Shown here: one piece after another, positions 41,804 through 49,379 of the stretch
How the letters are laid out: each line of letters starts with the position of its first letter
How positions within the stretch are numbered: position 1 is the stretch's first letter
Translations under genes and position numbers: made by a program
Notes under the pieces: model-generated
What the model was told of the DNA's origin: nothing
What the model saw: only the letters and a program-made list of their open reading frames with translations
The model's database searches: none
NCBI RefSeq assembly: GCF_030269365.1
Contig: NZ_BSTF01000006.1
Location: 372,001 to 436,000, forward strand
Length of the DNA: 64,000 nt
Direction of reading: 5' to 3'
From: Lentzea sp. NBRC 102530
GTDB taxonomy: Bacteria > Actinomycetota > Actinomycetes > Mycobacteriales > Pseudonocardiaceae

Positions 41804-43360
41804 ATGACAGCTCCCCTCGCCCAGGTGGGGCTGCTGGTCGCGCTACCGGAGGAACTCGCCCGCATCCAAAGCCAGTTGGTCCGCACCACCGGGCCGCGGC
41901 TGATGCACGGCCGCAGCGGCAGCGACTACGAGCTCTTCTGCCACCCCGAGTACCCGGACCTCACCATCGCCTGCGGCACGTCGAGCGGAATCGGCCTGCT
42001 CAACGCCTGCCTGGCCGCCCACCGCCTCGTCACCGACGTGCAGCCGGGCCTCATGGTCATGACCGGCATCGCCGGCAGCCTCAGCCACGACGCCCAGATC
42101 GGCGACGCCGTCATCGCGAGCGCCGTCGTGCACTACCTCGCCGAGGCGAAGGCCATCGACAAGGGCGCCGGTTTCCACCTCAGGCTCGACGGCCAGTCCA
42201 CCCCGACCGACCCCCGCCTCAACGACCCCATCAGGCGCTTCATCGACGAACTGCACCGCGACGACCACACGTGGGAGAACCTGCGCGTGCCGTTCACGGA
42301 CCTCGACTACCTCTCCCCCGAGGCGCTCGAACAGCGGCGCAGACCCGCCGACAAGCCGGAGGTGGTGCTCGGCAAGATCGCCTCCGGCGACGTCACCTGC
42401 GGTTCGCGCAACTTCCAGGCGTTGCTGACCCAGAAGGACCGCAAGATCCTCGCCATCGACATGGAGTCCGCGGGCGCGGCCGCCGTCGCCACCAACTTCC
42501 GCACGCCCTGGCTCTTCGTCCGGGGCATCAGCGACTACAGCGACGAGAACAAGTCGAAGCTCGACCAGCAGACGTCGCACGCGCGAGAGCGGGTGGGCCC
42601 GTGGCGGCGGCACGCGGCCGAGTTCGCCGGCCGCATCCTGGTCGCGCTGCTCCCCCACGTCGCTCAGAGCCTGCTCCTGGGCAGCGAGGACGGCATCGCG
42701 CGCCGGGAACGCGCGTTCCAGCTGCGTGACGGCGGCCAGCCGAGCGCGACCACCCTGGAGCGCCGGGAGGTCGCCACGTTCGACGAGACCGGCGTCGAAC
42801 CGATCGCGCCGGAGACCTACCAGAGCTTCGACGAGTTCTACGAGCGGTTCCTGACGACTCACGGGCCGTCGGTGTACGTGGTCGGTGAGGACCCTCCACT
42901 GCGCCTGCGTCGTCTCGCGGACGGTCGCATCGAGATCTCAGCCGTGAGCGCCGCTGGGGCCGCGCTGAACTCCTACGGCCACATGCACGCCCAGAACATC
43001 GTCTGGGACCCCGACGTCGAGTACGGGACCGAGGAGAGGCTGCAGAGCCGCCTCGCCCAGGTCGCGTTGTGGCTCGAGAACGTGCCGGCGCAGAGCCGCC
43101 AGGAGCCCGCCCCGGCCTTCGCCGTCGTCGACACCGACGGCAACGTCACCGTGGGCACCGCGCTGCACCTGCACAGGTTCTCCCGCACAGTTGATCTTCG
43201 AGGATGGTCGTTGCACCGCAAGCTCGGCGACATGCGTCTCGACCTGATGCGCATGCTCGGCGCACGAGAGCAGGACGGTCCCGAACTGGTGCGCGCTGTG
43301 CGCAGATCACTCGCCGCGCAGTCGCTGCACCCCACCGGACCACGTCGAGAGGATCGCTGA
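41804..43360 (+). CDS. Nucleosidase/phosphorylase-like protein with unknown C-terminal domain
   Basis: A 518-residue protein. Residues 1-285 match the PNP/MTA-SAH nucleosidase fold: VGLLVALPEELARI, MTGIAGSL at 86-93, GDAVIAS at 100-106, IDMESAG at 218-224 (base and ribose contact), and VRGISDYSD at 239-247 with the catalytic-type Asp. Unlike the KAP N-terminus at 18899, this site looks intact. Residues about 290-518 form a second domain that I do not recognise (VYVVGEDPPLRLRRL, GWSLHRKLGDMRLDLMRML). It probably cleaves a nucleoside or nucleotide at the glycosidic bond. It is the first gene of a coupled four-gene operon; the next start is 1 bp after its stop. Confidence 0.75.
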   Translation: MTAPLAQVGLLVALPEELARIQSQLVRTTGPRLMHGRSGSDYELFCHPEYPDLTIACGTSSGIGLLNACLAAHRLVTDVQPGLMVMTGIAGSLSHDAQIGDAVIASAVVHYLAEAKAIDKGAGFHLRLDGQSTPTDPRLNDPIRRFIDELHRDDHTWENLRVPFTDLDYLSPEALEQRRRPADKPEVVLGKIASGDVTCGSRNFQALLTQKDRKILAIDMESAGAAAVATNFRTPWLFVRGISDYSDENKSKLDQQTSHARERVGPWRRHAAEFAGRILVALLPHVAQSLLLGSEDGIARRERAFQLRDGGQPSATTLERREVATFDETGVEPIAPETYQSFDEFYERFLTTHGPSVYVVGEDPPLRLRRLADGRIEISAVSAAGAALNSYGHMHAQNIVWDPDVEYGTEERLQSRLAQVALWLENVPAQSRQEPAPAFAVVDTDGNVTVGTALHLHRFSRTVDLRGWSLHRKLGDMRLDLMRMLGAREQDGPELVRAVRRSLAAQSLHPTGPRREDR

Positions 43361-43361
43361 C

Positions 43362-43976
43362 ATGTCCGCCCCAACCCCGGTCGGCCCGCCCGAGGTGGCC
43401 TTCCAGAGCCGTGTCTTCGCCCAGGTGCACACGCCCAACCAGGTGGGCGACCAGGTCGTCGTCTTCGAGATGGCGGTGCGCCCGCCGGGCGTGCGGGTCA
43501 TCGTCGTGGACCGCACCGAACAACTCGTGTACCTCACCCGCGAAATGCGCACGGAGACCAACGGCTGGGACTGGCGAGTGCCCGGCGGCAAGGTCTACAA
43601 CAAGATCGAGCCGTACCTGCCGCTCTACCTCGAACACGACGACAGCGGCCGGGCCGAGGCGCTGACGGAGAAGGTGCTGGACTCCGCGGTCCAGGAGGCG
43701 GGCGAGGAACTCGGTGCCGTCCTGTCCAATCCCGTCCTCCTGGGACGCTCTCCCTGCGGCGCCACCGTCCACTGGGACCTCTACTTCGTGCTCGCCGACC
43801 TGCAGTCGTTGCGGCAGAGCAACAACCCCGAAGCAGGCGAGGTGATCGAGGTCCGCCCGGTCCGGTGGACGGAGGCGCTCGACCTCGTCGACAGCGGCGA
43901 GATCCAGGAGGAGCGCTCGGCGATGTGGCTGCGGCGCACCCTGCTCAGGCTCATCAGGGAGGTGAGCGGTGGCTAG
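43362..43976 (+). CDS. Nudix hydrolase domain protein
   Basis: A 204-residue protein. The Nudix box is present in extended form: PGGKV at 74-78 and AVQEAGEELGA at 109-119 (the REUXEEXGU end), with an insertion of about 20 residues in between. The Glu residues that bind magnesium are kept. Nudix enzymes cut nucleoside diphosphates linked to another group. The partner genes suggest a modified nucleotide as the substrate, which is an inference. It overlaps the next gene by 8 bp. Confidence 0.8.
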   Translation: MSAPTPVGPPEVAFQSRVFAQVHTPNQVGDQVVVFEMAVRPPGVRVIVVDRTEQLVYLTREMRTETNGWDWRVPGGKVYNKIEPYLPLYLEHDDSGRAEALTEKVLDSAVQEAGEELGAVLSNPVLLGRSPCGATVHWDLYFVLADLQSLRQSNNPEAGEVIEVRPVRWTEALDLVDSGEIQEERSAMWLRRTLLRLIREVSGG

Positions 43977-44547
43977 AGATCGCTCCCTGATCAGCGACGT
44001 GGTCAACCACCTCGACAAGTGCTCGACCGCCGACCAGGGCCTGAGTCTCGCCACCCGCGCGCTGTACAGCCTCGGCGTCCACTCGGCCTACACCGATCTC
44101 AGCTCCTCCCCGTTCGAGTCCGGACGGTGCATGCGGGCGACCAAGCTCTCGTTGTCGTTCATGGGACACACAGCCTCGAAGTGGCGCAATCATCCCGACT
44201 TCGAGGCATTCCTGAGGCGCATGACCGCCAATCACGGGAAGGTCCAGTTCTTGCTCTCCGAGGACGTTTCGGGGAAGGTCACGCAAGACCTGCTCGACCT
44301 TGAACAGCGCCACAAGTGCTTCAGGGCCAAAATCTACTTCTCCCGCCCGATGTTCCGGCTCGTGATCCAGGACGAGCAGATCATCGCCTTGCAGCACTAC
44401 GAAGGGTTGGGGGTCGTTCCCGTGGGCGATCGCAATGACAGCCCGCTCATGACGTTGACCGCCAGGGGCGAGGACTCGTTGTTCCGTACACTTGTGGTCC
44501 ACTTCAAAGAGTTGTGGACAGAAGCCAGGCCGGTGAGTGAGCTGTGA
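43969..44547 (+). CDS. Cassette protein with PLD-fold-like C-terminus
   Basis: A 192-residue protein starting at a GTG inside the end of the Nudix gene. The C-terminal half (KVQFLLSED then RAKIYFSRPMFRLVIQDEQI and IALQHYEG) resembles the catalytically dead phospholipase-D-like domains used as sensors in some actinobacterial regulators: strand, helix, then FRLVIxD. There is no HKD motif. The N-terminal half has no motif I recognise. A sensing or scaffolding role in the cassette is a guess. Its stop overlaps the SelD-like start. Confidence 0.6.
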   Translation: MARDRSLISDVVNHLDKCSTADQGLSLATRALYSLGVHSAYTDLSSSPFESGRCMRATKLSLSFMGHTASKWRNHPDFEAFLRRMTANHGKVQFLLSEDVSGKVTQDLLDLEQRHKCFRAKIYFSRPMFRLVIQDEQIIALQHYEGLGVVPVGDRNDSPLMTLTARGEDSLFRTLVVHFKELWTEARPVSEL

Positions 44548-45596
44548 CCGACACGAGGCTGGAAACAGAGCTGACGAGTGTCGGCTGTGGACGGAAGCTG
44601 CCGCCGCGCGTGCTCAAGGAACTGCTCCACGACAGCGATGTCGACGGAATGCTGGTCCGGCACATGGGCGACGACTGCGGCGTGACCGGGGCAGGCCCGC
44701 TCAAGTCGCTGCACACGGTCGACATCGTGCTGCCCATGGGCCTCGATCCGGAGACCTGGGGCAGGATCGTCGCACTGCACTGCGTGTCGGACGTCTACGC
44801 GGCGGGCGGCGTGCCCGAGGTCGCCGTGGGAATCGTCCAGCTGAGCCAGGAGTGGATCCGCAACGGGTGGCACGTGTCCGCGTACAAGGCGGCGGTGCGT
44901 GAGCTTCGCGAGTGCGGGGTCGACGTCGTCGGCGGCCACACCATGCGCAACCAGGTCACCAGCATGGGGTTCTCGATCACCGGCGCAGGGCTCGAGGACC
45001 ACCTGCGCGCCCGCAGGAACGTCCAGGTCGGTGATGTGCTCGTGCTGACCAAGCCGGTCGGCAGTGGCCTCATCCTGGGCGCCAGGGCCTTCGACAGGAC
45101 CTCCGTCACGGCTGAGGAACTGGCCGAGGTCGTGCGGTCGATGCTCGTTTCCAACGCACTCGCGGACGAGCTAGCCCACAAGTTCGGCGTGCGAGCCTCG
45201 ACCGACGTCACCGGCTTCGGGCTGCTCGGATCGTGCCTCGAGATCGCCGACGAGGCCGGCGTCGTCGTGTCGCTCAGCCTCGGGACCATCCCGAAATTCC
45301 TCGGCGTCGACCGGGCGCTCAAGACCGCCAACGTCTCCCCCCTGGCAGAAACGATCATGGTCGACTCCGAACCTCACGTCTCGTGGGAGGAAACCCCGAT
45401 CGAGGACCGCCTGCTCCTCTGCGACCCCCAGGTCAGCGGTGGACTGCTCCTGGCGATGCCCGAGGACGTCGCCGAGGCGTACACGGCGGCGATGGTCGAA
45501 CGGGACGCCCGCAGCTGGGTGATCGGCAAGGTGGAAGCCCGTTCGGAGGGCACGCGGCACAAGGTGTCCGTCTCCCCCTCCTTCATGGAGCAGTAG
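44544..45596 (+). CDS. SelD-like protein (selenophosphate synthetase homologue)
   Basis: A 350-residue member of the PurM/SelD/ThiL superfamily, closest to SelD. VGCGRKLPPRVL at 13-24 aligns with the SelD GCGCKI loop. The catalytic Cys (Cys15) and Lys (Lys18) are kept, while the second Cys is Arg17. MGDDCGV (about 41), TVDIVLPMGLDPETWGRIVA and STDVTGFGLLG (about 219) match the ATP/Mg sites, and LLCDPQVSGGLLLAM the C-terminal domain. There is no in-frame UGA selenocysteine. SelD makes selenophosphate from selenide and ATP. No selA, selB or tRNA-Sec is present here, and it sits in a nucleosidase/Nudix operon instead. Confidence 0.8.
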   Translation: MTDTRLETELTSVGCGRKLPPRVLKELLHDSDVDGMLVRHMGDDCGVTGAGPLKSLHTVDIVLPMGLDPETWGRIVALHCVSDVYAAGGVPEVAVGIVQLSQEWIRNGWHVSAYKAAVRELRECGVDVVGGHTMRNQVTSMGFSITGAGLEDHLRARRNVQVGDVLVLTKPVGSGLILGARAFDRTSVTAEELAEVVRSMLVSNALADELAHKFGVRASTDVTGFGLLGSCLEIADEAGVVVSLSLGTIPKFLGVDRALKTANVSPLAETIMVDSEPHVSWEETPIEDRLLLCDPQVSGGLLLAMPEDVAEAYTAAMVERDARSWVIGKVEARSEGTRHKVSVSPSFMEQ

Positions 45597-45619
45597 TCGC
45601 GTTCCCGCCGGAACGCGAC
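45596..45619 (+). terminator. Terminator hairpin after the cassette
   Basis: GTCGCGTTCC and GGAACGCGAC form a perfect 10-bp stem with a CGCC loop, beginning on the last base of the SelD-like stop codon. No long T tract follows. Confidence 0.65.
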
Positions 45620-45646
45620 CGGTCTTCACACACCCTCGAACTTCAT

Positions 45647-45667
45647 TCAACACTGAAACCTTCGAGT
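45647..45667 (+). repeat. Dispersed motif, copy 3 (right of the nucleosidase/SelD cassette)
   Basis: TCAACACTGAA-ACCT-TCGAGT. 17 of 21 bases are the same as copy 2 at 41641, and the four differences are all in the middle. It lies between the cassette terminator and the thymidine kinase gene. Confidence 0.7.
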
Positions 45668-45800
45668 GATCCGAGCCGAGATGATGTTTGAACCCCCGGC
45701 GCAGCGGCTATGTCGACCGAAACGGGCAGGTCGCGCCGAACGAGACCGGACGAGGGGGTGCGCAGACCGTGGGGATTCTTCATGATCGGGATCGAGGCAC

Positions 45801-45806
45801 TAGGGT
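45801..45806 (+). promoter_or_regulatory. -10 element of the thymidine kinase gene
   Basis: TAGGGT ends 8 nt before the GTG at 45815, predicting a leaderless or nearly leaderless message. Confidence 0.4.
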
Positions 45807-45814
45807 GACCCGCC

Positions 45815-46570
45815 GTGGACGCCCTTCCCGATCCGACAGACGCCCTCTCCGCTGTCCCTGTCGCTGGTTCCCGGCGCTCGACGCCGGTGGTCGGGCACCT
45901 CAAGTTCTTCTTCGGCCCGATGGACTGCGGCAAGTCGACGCTCGCCCTGCAGATCGACCACAACAACTCGCGCCAGGGCCGGCGCGGGCTGCTGCTGGTG
46001 CGGCACGACCGGTCCGGGCGGCCGCAGATCTCCAGTCGCATCGGCATCACCCGCGAGGCGGCGGAGATCCGCGACGACGACCTGCGCATGCTGGTGCGTG
46101 CGGAGTGGGCCGAGGGGCGGCGGGTCGACTACCTGATCGTGGACGAGGCGCAGTTCCTCACCGGCGAGCAGGTGGAGCAGCTGGCGGAGCTCGCGGACGA
46201 CGTCCAGGTCGACGTCTACTGCTTCGGGCTCGCCACGGACTTCCGCGGGGAGATGTTCCCGGGGTCGCGGCGGCTGTTCGAGCTCGCCGACGAACTGAAG
46301 GCGATCCAGGTCGAGGTTTTGTGCTGGTGCGGGGTACCCGGGAGGTTCAACGCACGGGTGCGGGCCGGACGGGTGATTCGCGCCGGGGACACGGTTCTGG
46401 TCGCCGACACGGTTTCGGACACGGAACAGCACCGATCGGGTACAGAGAGCGACAATGTAACCGATACCACGGAAACTACTGTCCGTTATCAAGTGCTCTG
46501 CCGGCGTCACTTTCGGTTGGGCGACCTAGGCCCTGACGTCGCACAAAGTGGTCAGCTTCGGTTGGCATAG
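45815..46570 (+). CDS. tdk: Thymidine kinase
   Basis: A 251-residue type II thymidine kinase. GPMDCGKST at 34-42 is Walker A and VDEAQF near 109 the Walker B/DEAQF box. CFGLATDFRGEMFPGS covers the lasso and thymidine site. CWCGVPGRFNARV and CRRHFR supply the zinc ligands. It phosphorylates thymidine or deoxyuridine in pyrimidine salvage. The N-terminal 25 residues and a segment near 215-235 (VSDTEQHRSGTESDNVTDTT) are extra relative to shorter homologues and probably disordered. GTG start. Confidence 0.9.
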   Translation: MDALPDPTDALSAVPVAGSRRSTPVVGHLKFFFGPMDCGKSTLALQIDHNNSRQGRRGLLLVRHDRSGRPQISSRIGITREAAEIRDDDLRMLVRAEWAEGRRVDYLIVDEAQFLTGEQVEQLAELADDVQVDVYCFGLATDFRGEMFPGSRRLFELADELKAIQVEVLCWCGVPGRFNARVRAGRVIRAGDTVLVADTVSDTEQHRSGTESDNVTDTTETTVRYQVLCRRHFRLGDLGPDVAQSGQLRLA

Positions 46571-46723
46571 GCGACTACCCACAGCCCCCGTTGGGCCATT
46601 AGAGTGATGCATGAGCGCAGGAGCTTGATAACGCGTCACGATCCTGTGGCGATCGCATCCATTAGTAGGAAGCCTTCGTTGACGAGTGAACGACGTCACT
46701 GTGGGCGACCATGAGAGCGAACC

Positions 46724-46750
46724 GGAAACAAACGGAGCAATCCGGGCGTT
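46724..46750 (+). promoter_or_regulatory. Candidate SigR-type promoter of rbpA
   Basis: GGAAA (46724) and GTT (46748) are separated by 19 nt, close to the SigR/SigE-type consensus GGAAT-N18/19-GTT. Transcription would start near 46757, about 52 nt before the rbpA ATG. In Streptomyces coelicolor rbpA belongs to the SigR thiol-stress regulon. Confidence 0.55.
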
Positions 46751-46808
46751 GCACACGGTGAGCAAGAAGCCTGGGCCCCGGCCCTGAGCCGAGCGAAAGG
46801 ACACCGCC

Positions 46809-47153
46809 ATGGCCGACCGCGTTTTGCGTGGCAGCCGGCTCGGAGCAGTCAGCTACGAGACCGACCGCAACCACGATCTCGCTCCGCGCCGGGCAGCGCG
46901 GTACGCCTGCCCCAAGGGACACGACTTCGAGGTCCCGTTCTCCGACGACGCCGAGTTGCCGCCGACCTGGGAATGCCGCCTCCACGGCACCGAGTCGAAG
47001 ATCATCGACGGTGTCGAGCCGGAGGTGAAGAAGATCAAGCCGCCGCGCACGCACTGGGACATGCTCCTGGAGCGCCGGTCGATCCCCGAGCTCGAGGAGT
47101 TGCTCGACGAGCGACTCGAAGAGCTGCGCGGACGCCGTACTCGCACGGCCTGA
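46809..47153 (+). CDS. rbpA: RNA polymerase-binding protein RbpA
   Basis: A 114-residue actinobacterial RbpA. The N-terminal tail [20 protein letters not shown] is followed by the core with [11 protein letters not shown] and [27 protein letters not shown] carries the basic linker and the sigma-interaction domain. RbpA binds the housekeeping sigma factor and stabilises the open complex. AAAGGAC lies 7 nt before the ATG. The gene has its own promoter and terminator. Confidence 0.95.
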   Translation: MADRVLRGSRLGAVSYETDRNHDLAPRRAARYACPKGHDFEVPFSDDAELPPTWECRLHGTESKIIDGVEPEVKKIKPPRTHWDMLLERRSIPELEELLDERLEELRGRRTRTA

Positions 47154-47183
47154 TCCAGGCCGGCAAGGTCGTAGACGCTTCAA

Positions 47184-47215
47184 GCCGTCCCGGTCTCCCG
47201 CCGGGGCGGCTTTTT
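47184..47215 (+). terminator. Intrinsic terminator of rbpA
   Basis: GCCGTCCCGG pairs with CCGGGGCGGC (one G-T pair) around a 7-nt loop and is followed by TTTTT. It lies 30 bp after the stop codon and just before the convergent VTT gene end. Confidence 0.88.
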
Positions 47216-47232
47216 GCGTGCCGCAACGGCCT

Positions 47233-47874
47233 CTAGGAAGCCCGCAGAGCGCCCGTGATCAAGTTCCGGCCCCACCACACCCCCACGGCGGCCAGCACGC
47301 CCCAGATCGCCAACGCGACGATCGAGCGCGTGGAGCCGAGGTCGCTCAGGGCGTCCCCCAGCACGGCGGCGAGCACCGTCGAGGGCACCAGGCCCAGCGC
47401 CGTGCCGAGCGCGAAGTCCCTGCCTCGCACGGAGGTCACACCGGCCCCGTAGTTCGCCAGTGCGAACGGCAGGATCGGCAACAATCTGATCACGAGCGTC
47501 GCCTCGACCCCGCGCCGCTCGAAGACCCGTTCCAGCACGGCCAGCCGCGCCCCGAGCCACCCCTTGACCGTCCCCCGGCCGAGCCCGCGCGCGACCCCGA
47601 ACGCGATCATCGCCCCCGCCGTGAACCCGGCGACGGCGAAAGCACTCCCCCACCCCACCCCGAACAGCAGCCCCGCCGCCGTCGCGAGCACCGGTTTGGG
47701 CAGGAACACCGCCGTGCCCAAGGCACACACCACCACGAACGCGACCGGCGCCGCACCCCCGGCCCGGTCGACGAGGGCACGAAGCCCTGCCCCGTCGGGC
47801 AGGTCCACGAACTGGGCCGCCACCGCCAGCGCCACGACGAGCAGCACCAGCACGATCAGCCCCCCGTGTCGCAT
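47233..47874 (-). CDS. VTT domain (TVP38/TMEM64-like) membrane protein
   Basis: A 213-residue DedA/VTT-superfamily membrane protein with about six helices. [20 protein letters not shown] and the [20 protein letters not shown] loop with its Arg and Pro residues are the VTT signature. Members act in lipid scrambling or transport. Its ATG at 47874 is 30 bp from the divergent aldo/keto reductase start. Confidence 0.85.
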   Translation of the reverse strand: MRHGGLIVLVLLVVALAVAAQFVDLPDGAGLRALVDRAGGAAPVAFVVVCALGTAVFLPKPVLATAAGLLFGVGWGSAFAVAGFTAGAMIAFGVARGLGRGTVKGWLGARLAVLERVFERRGVEATLVIRLLPILPFALANYGAGVTSVRGRDFALGTALGLVPSTVLAAVLGDALSDLGSTRSIVALAIWGVLAAVGVWWGRNLITGALRAS

Positions 47875-47904
47875 CAGCCCAACGTACCCGGCAAGCTGGG
47901 TCGC

Positions 47905-48729
47905 ATGACCGTGCTGCTCCCCTCCGGCGAGACCGTCCCCGCGCTCGGCATGGGCACCTGGATGATGGGCGACGACCCGTCCCGGCGTGCCCAGGAGCTC
48001 ACCGCGCTGCGCACCGGCCTCGACCTCGGCCTGACCCTGGTCGACACGGCCGAGATGTACGGCTCCGGGGCGTCCGAGGAACTCGTCGGCGAGGCGATCA
48101 CGGGCCGCCGCGACGAGGTGTTCCTCGTGTCGAAGGTGCTGCCCTCCAACGCGTCCGCGGCCGGCACGGTCCGCGCCTGCGAGGCCTCGCTGCGCCGCCT
48201 GGGCACCGACCGCCTCGACCTGTACCTGCTGCACTGGCGCGGCACCGTCCCGTTCGCCGAGACCCTCGAAGGCTTCGCGGCACTGGTGGAGGCGGGCAAG
48301 ATCCGCCACTGGGGCGTCAGCAACTTCGACCTGGACGACATGCGCGAGCTCACCGCGTTACCCGGTCACTGCCAGACCAACCAGATCCTTTACAACCTCA
48401 CCCGCCGCGGCCCGGAACACGACCTCCTGCCGTGGCAGGCCGAAGCGGGCATCCCGATCATGGCCTACTCCCCCGTCGAACAGGGCCGCCTGCTCGGCTC
48501 CCCCGCCCTCGCCACCGTGGCCGGACGTCACGGCGCCACCGCGGCCCAGGTCGCTCTCGCCTGGGTGCTGCGCCACCCGCACGTCATCGCGATCCCCAAG
48601 GCGAGCACGGCCGAGCACGTCCGCGAGAACGCGGCGGCCCGCGACCTGCGCCTGTCCCCCGAGGACCTGGCCGACCTCGACCGCGCGTTCCCTCCCCCGG
48701 CCGGCCCCACGCCGCTGGAGATGCTCTAG
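47905..48729 (+). CDS. Aldo/keto reductase
   Basis: A 274-residue NADPH-dependent reductase. The tetrad is visible: Asp and Tyr in [10 protein letters not shown], Lys in FLVSKVLP and His in [18 protein letters not shown] and the C-terminal [14 protein letters not shown] (NADPH phosphate site) complete it. It probably reduces aldehydes; the substrate is unknown. ATG at 47905. Confidence 0.9.
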   Translation: MTVLLPSGETVPALGMGTWMMGDDPSRRAQELTALRTGLDLGLTLVDTAEMYGSGASEELVGEAITGRRDEVFLVSKVLPSNASAAGTVRACEASLRRLGTDRLDLYLLHWRGTVPFAETLEGFAALVEAGKIRHWGVSNFDLDDMRELTALPGHCQTNQILYNLTRRGPEHDLLPWQAEAGIPIMAYSPVEQGRLLGSPALATVAGRHGATAAQVALAWVLRHPHVIAIPKASTAEHVRENAAARDLRLSPEDLADLDRAFPPPAGPTPLEML

Positions 48730-48765
48730 CCGGAATGAGACGCGCGTCCCACTCTCACTCCGGGC
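48728..48765 (+). terminator. Terminator-like hairpin after the aldo/keto reductase
   Basis: AGCCGGAATGAGA and TCTCACTCCGGGCT pair with one mismatch and one bulged base. The structure starts at the TAG stop and separates this gene from the mgtC leader. Confidence 0.55.
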
Positions 48766-48780
48766 TCACGTGCGACCCGC

Positions 48781-48938
48781 TAGCGTGGCTCCCCGGTCTT
48801 ATCAACCAGACACAGAGGAAGCGAGGTGAGCGACACATGCCAGGCGCCAGTAGCCGGCGCAGGTGCTCGCACCTCGCTGACCCACGCTCGTAGTTCTGGC
48901 GTGTGACGCACACCCCTGCACACAAGGGGAGTCACACG
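48781..48938 (+). promoter_or_regulatory. mgtC promoter and structured 5' leader
   Basis: TAGCGT (48781) is a likely -10, giving a leader of about 146 nt. AGCGAGGTG (48820) can pair with CACCTCGCT (48870), but the latter also forms a local AGGTG-CTCG-CACCT hairpin (48861-48874), so the two folds exclude each other. Just before mgtC, CGTGTGAC (48900) pairs with GTCACACG (48931), with an inner CCCCT/AGGGG, which locks up the AAGGGGAG ribosome binding site. A short ORF lies within the leader. Confidence 0.6.
48837..48893 (+). CDS. Leader peptide upstream of mgtC (18 codons)
   Basis: MPGASSRRRCSHLADPRS is preceded by GAGGTGAG at a good distance. The same GAGGTG is one arm of the leader fold, so ribosome entry and RNA folding would affect each other. 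MgtC genes in other bacteria are controlled by magnesium or by leader ORF translation; whether this one is cannot be told. Confidence 0.5.
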   Translation: MPGASSRRRCSHLADPRS

Positions 48939-49379
48939 ATGCACGTCTTCGACATGACTTTGCGCATCGCCGAGAGCATGGGCCTCGGCGCGCTGATCGG
49001 GTTCGAGCGCCAGTACCGCGCTCGCATGGCGGGCCTGCGCACCAACGCACTGGTGGCCGTCGGCGCCGCGTTGTTCGTCCTGCTGTCCGCCCAGGGCTTC
49101 GACGGCCAGGGCGACCCCACCCGCGTCGCCGCGCAGGTGGTCTCCGGTATCGGTTTCCTGGGCGCGGGCGTGATCCTGCGCGACGGCCTGTCGGTGCGCG
49201 GCCTGAACACCGCGGCCACGCTCTGGTGCGCAGCCGCGGTGGGTTCACTGGCGGGCGCCGGCCTGCACGTCGTCGCGGCGGCCGGCGCGGTCGCGATCAT
49301 CGCGGTCAACGTGGGCCTGCGCGAACTCGGCAGGGCCGTCGACCGCAAGGAGGACGACAAGGAGTCCGAGGAGGCCTAA
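48939..49379 (+). CDS. mgtC: MgtC/SapB family membrane protein
   Basis: A 146-residue MgtC/SapB protein with four or five helices. GLGALIGFERQYRARMAGLR followed by TNALVAVGAA is the family signature, then RVAAQVVSGIGFLGAGVILR and GLNTAATLWCAAAVG. It is the short form lacking the ACT-like domain, and ends in an acidic/basic tail. MgtC helps growth at low magnesium, in some bacteria by acting on ATP synthase. The ATG at 48939 follows AAGGGGAG. It overlaps the convergent DUF1540 gene by 4 bp. Confidence 0.9.
   Translation: MHVFDMTLRIAESMGLGALIGFERQYRARMAGLRTNALVAVGAALFVLLSAQGFDGQGDPTRVAAQVVSGIGFLGAGVILRDGLSVRGLNTAATLWCAAAVGSLAGAGLHVVAAAGAVAIIAVNVGLRELGRAVDRKEDDKESEEA

Noticed and set aside
44544-45596. 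Possible selenocysteine-encoding TGA in the SelD-like gene or its neighbours
   Set aside because: No in-frame TGA is found in the active-site loop, which has a normal Cys codon, and no SECIS-like hairpin follows it.
41641-45667. The cassette as an integrative element with an integrase
   Set aside because: No integrase, recombinase, transposase or tRNA gene lies at either end. The flanking motif alone does not prove insertion, so it is kept as a repeat only.
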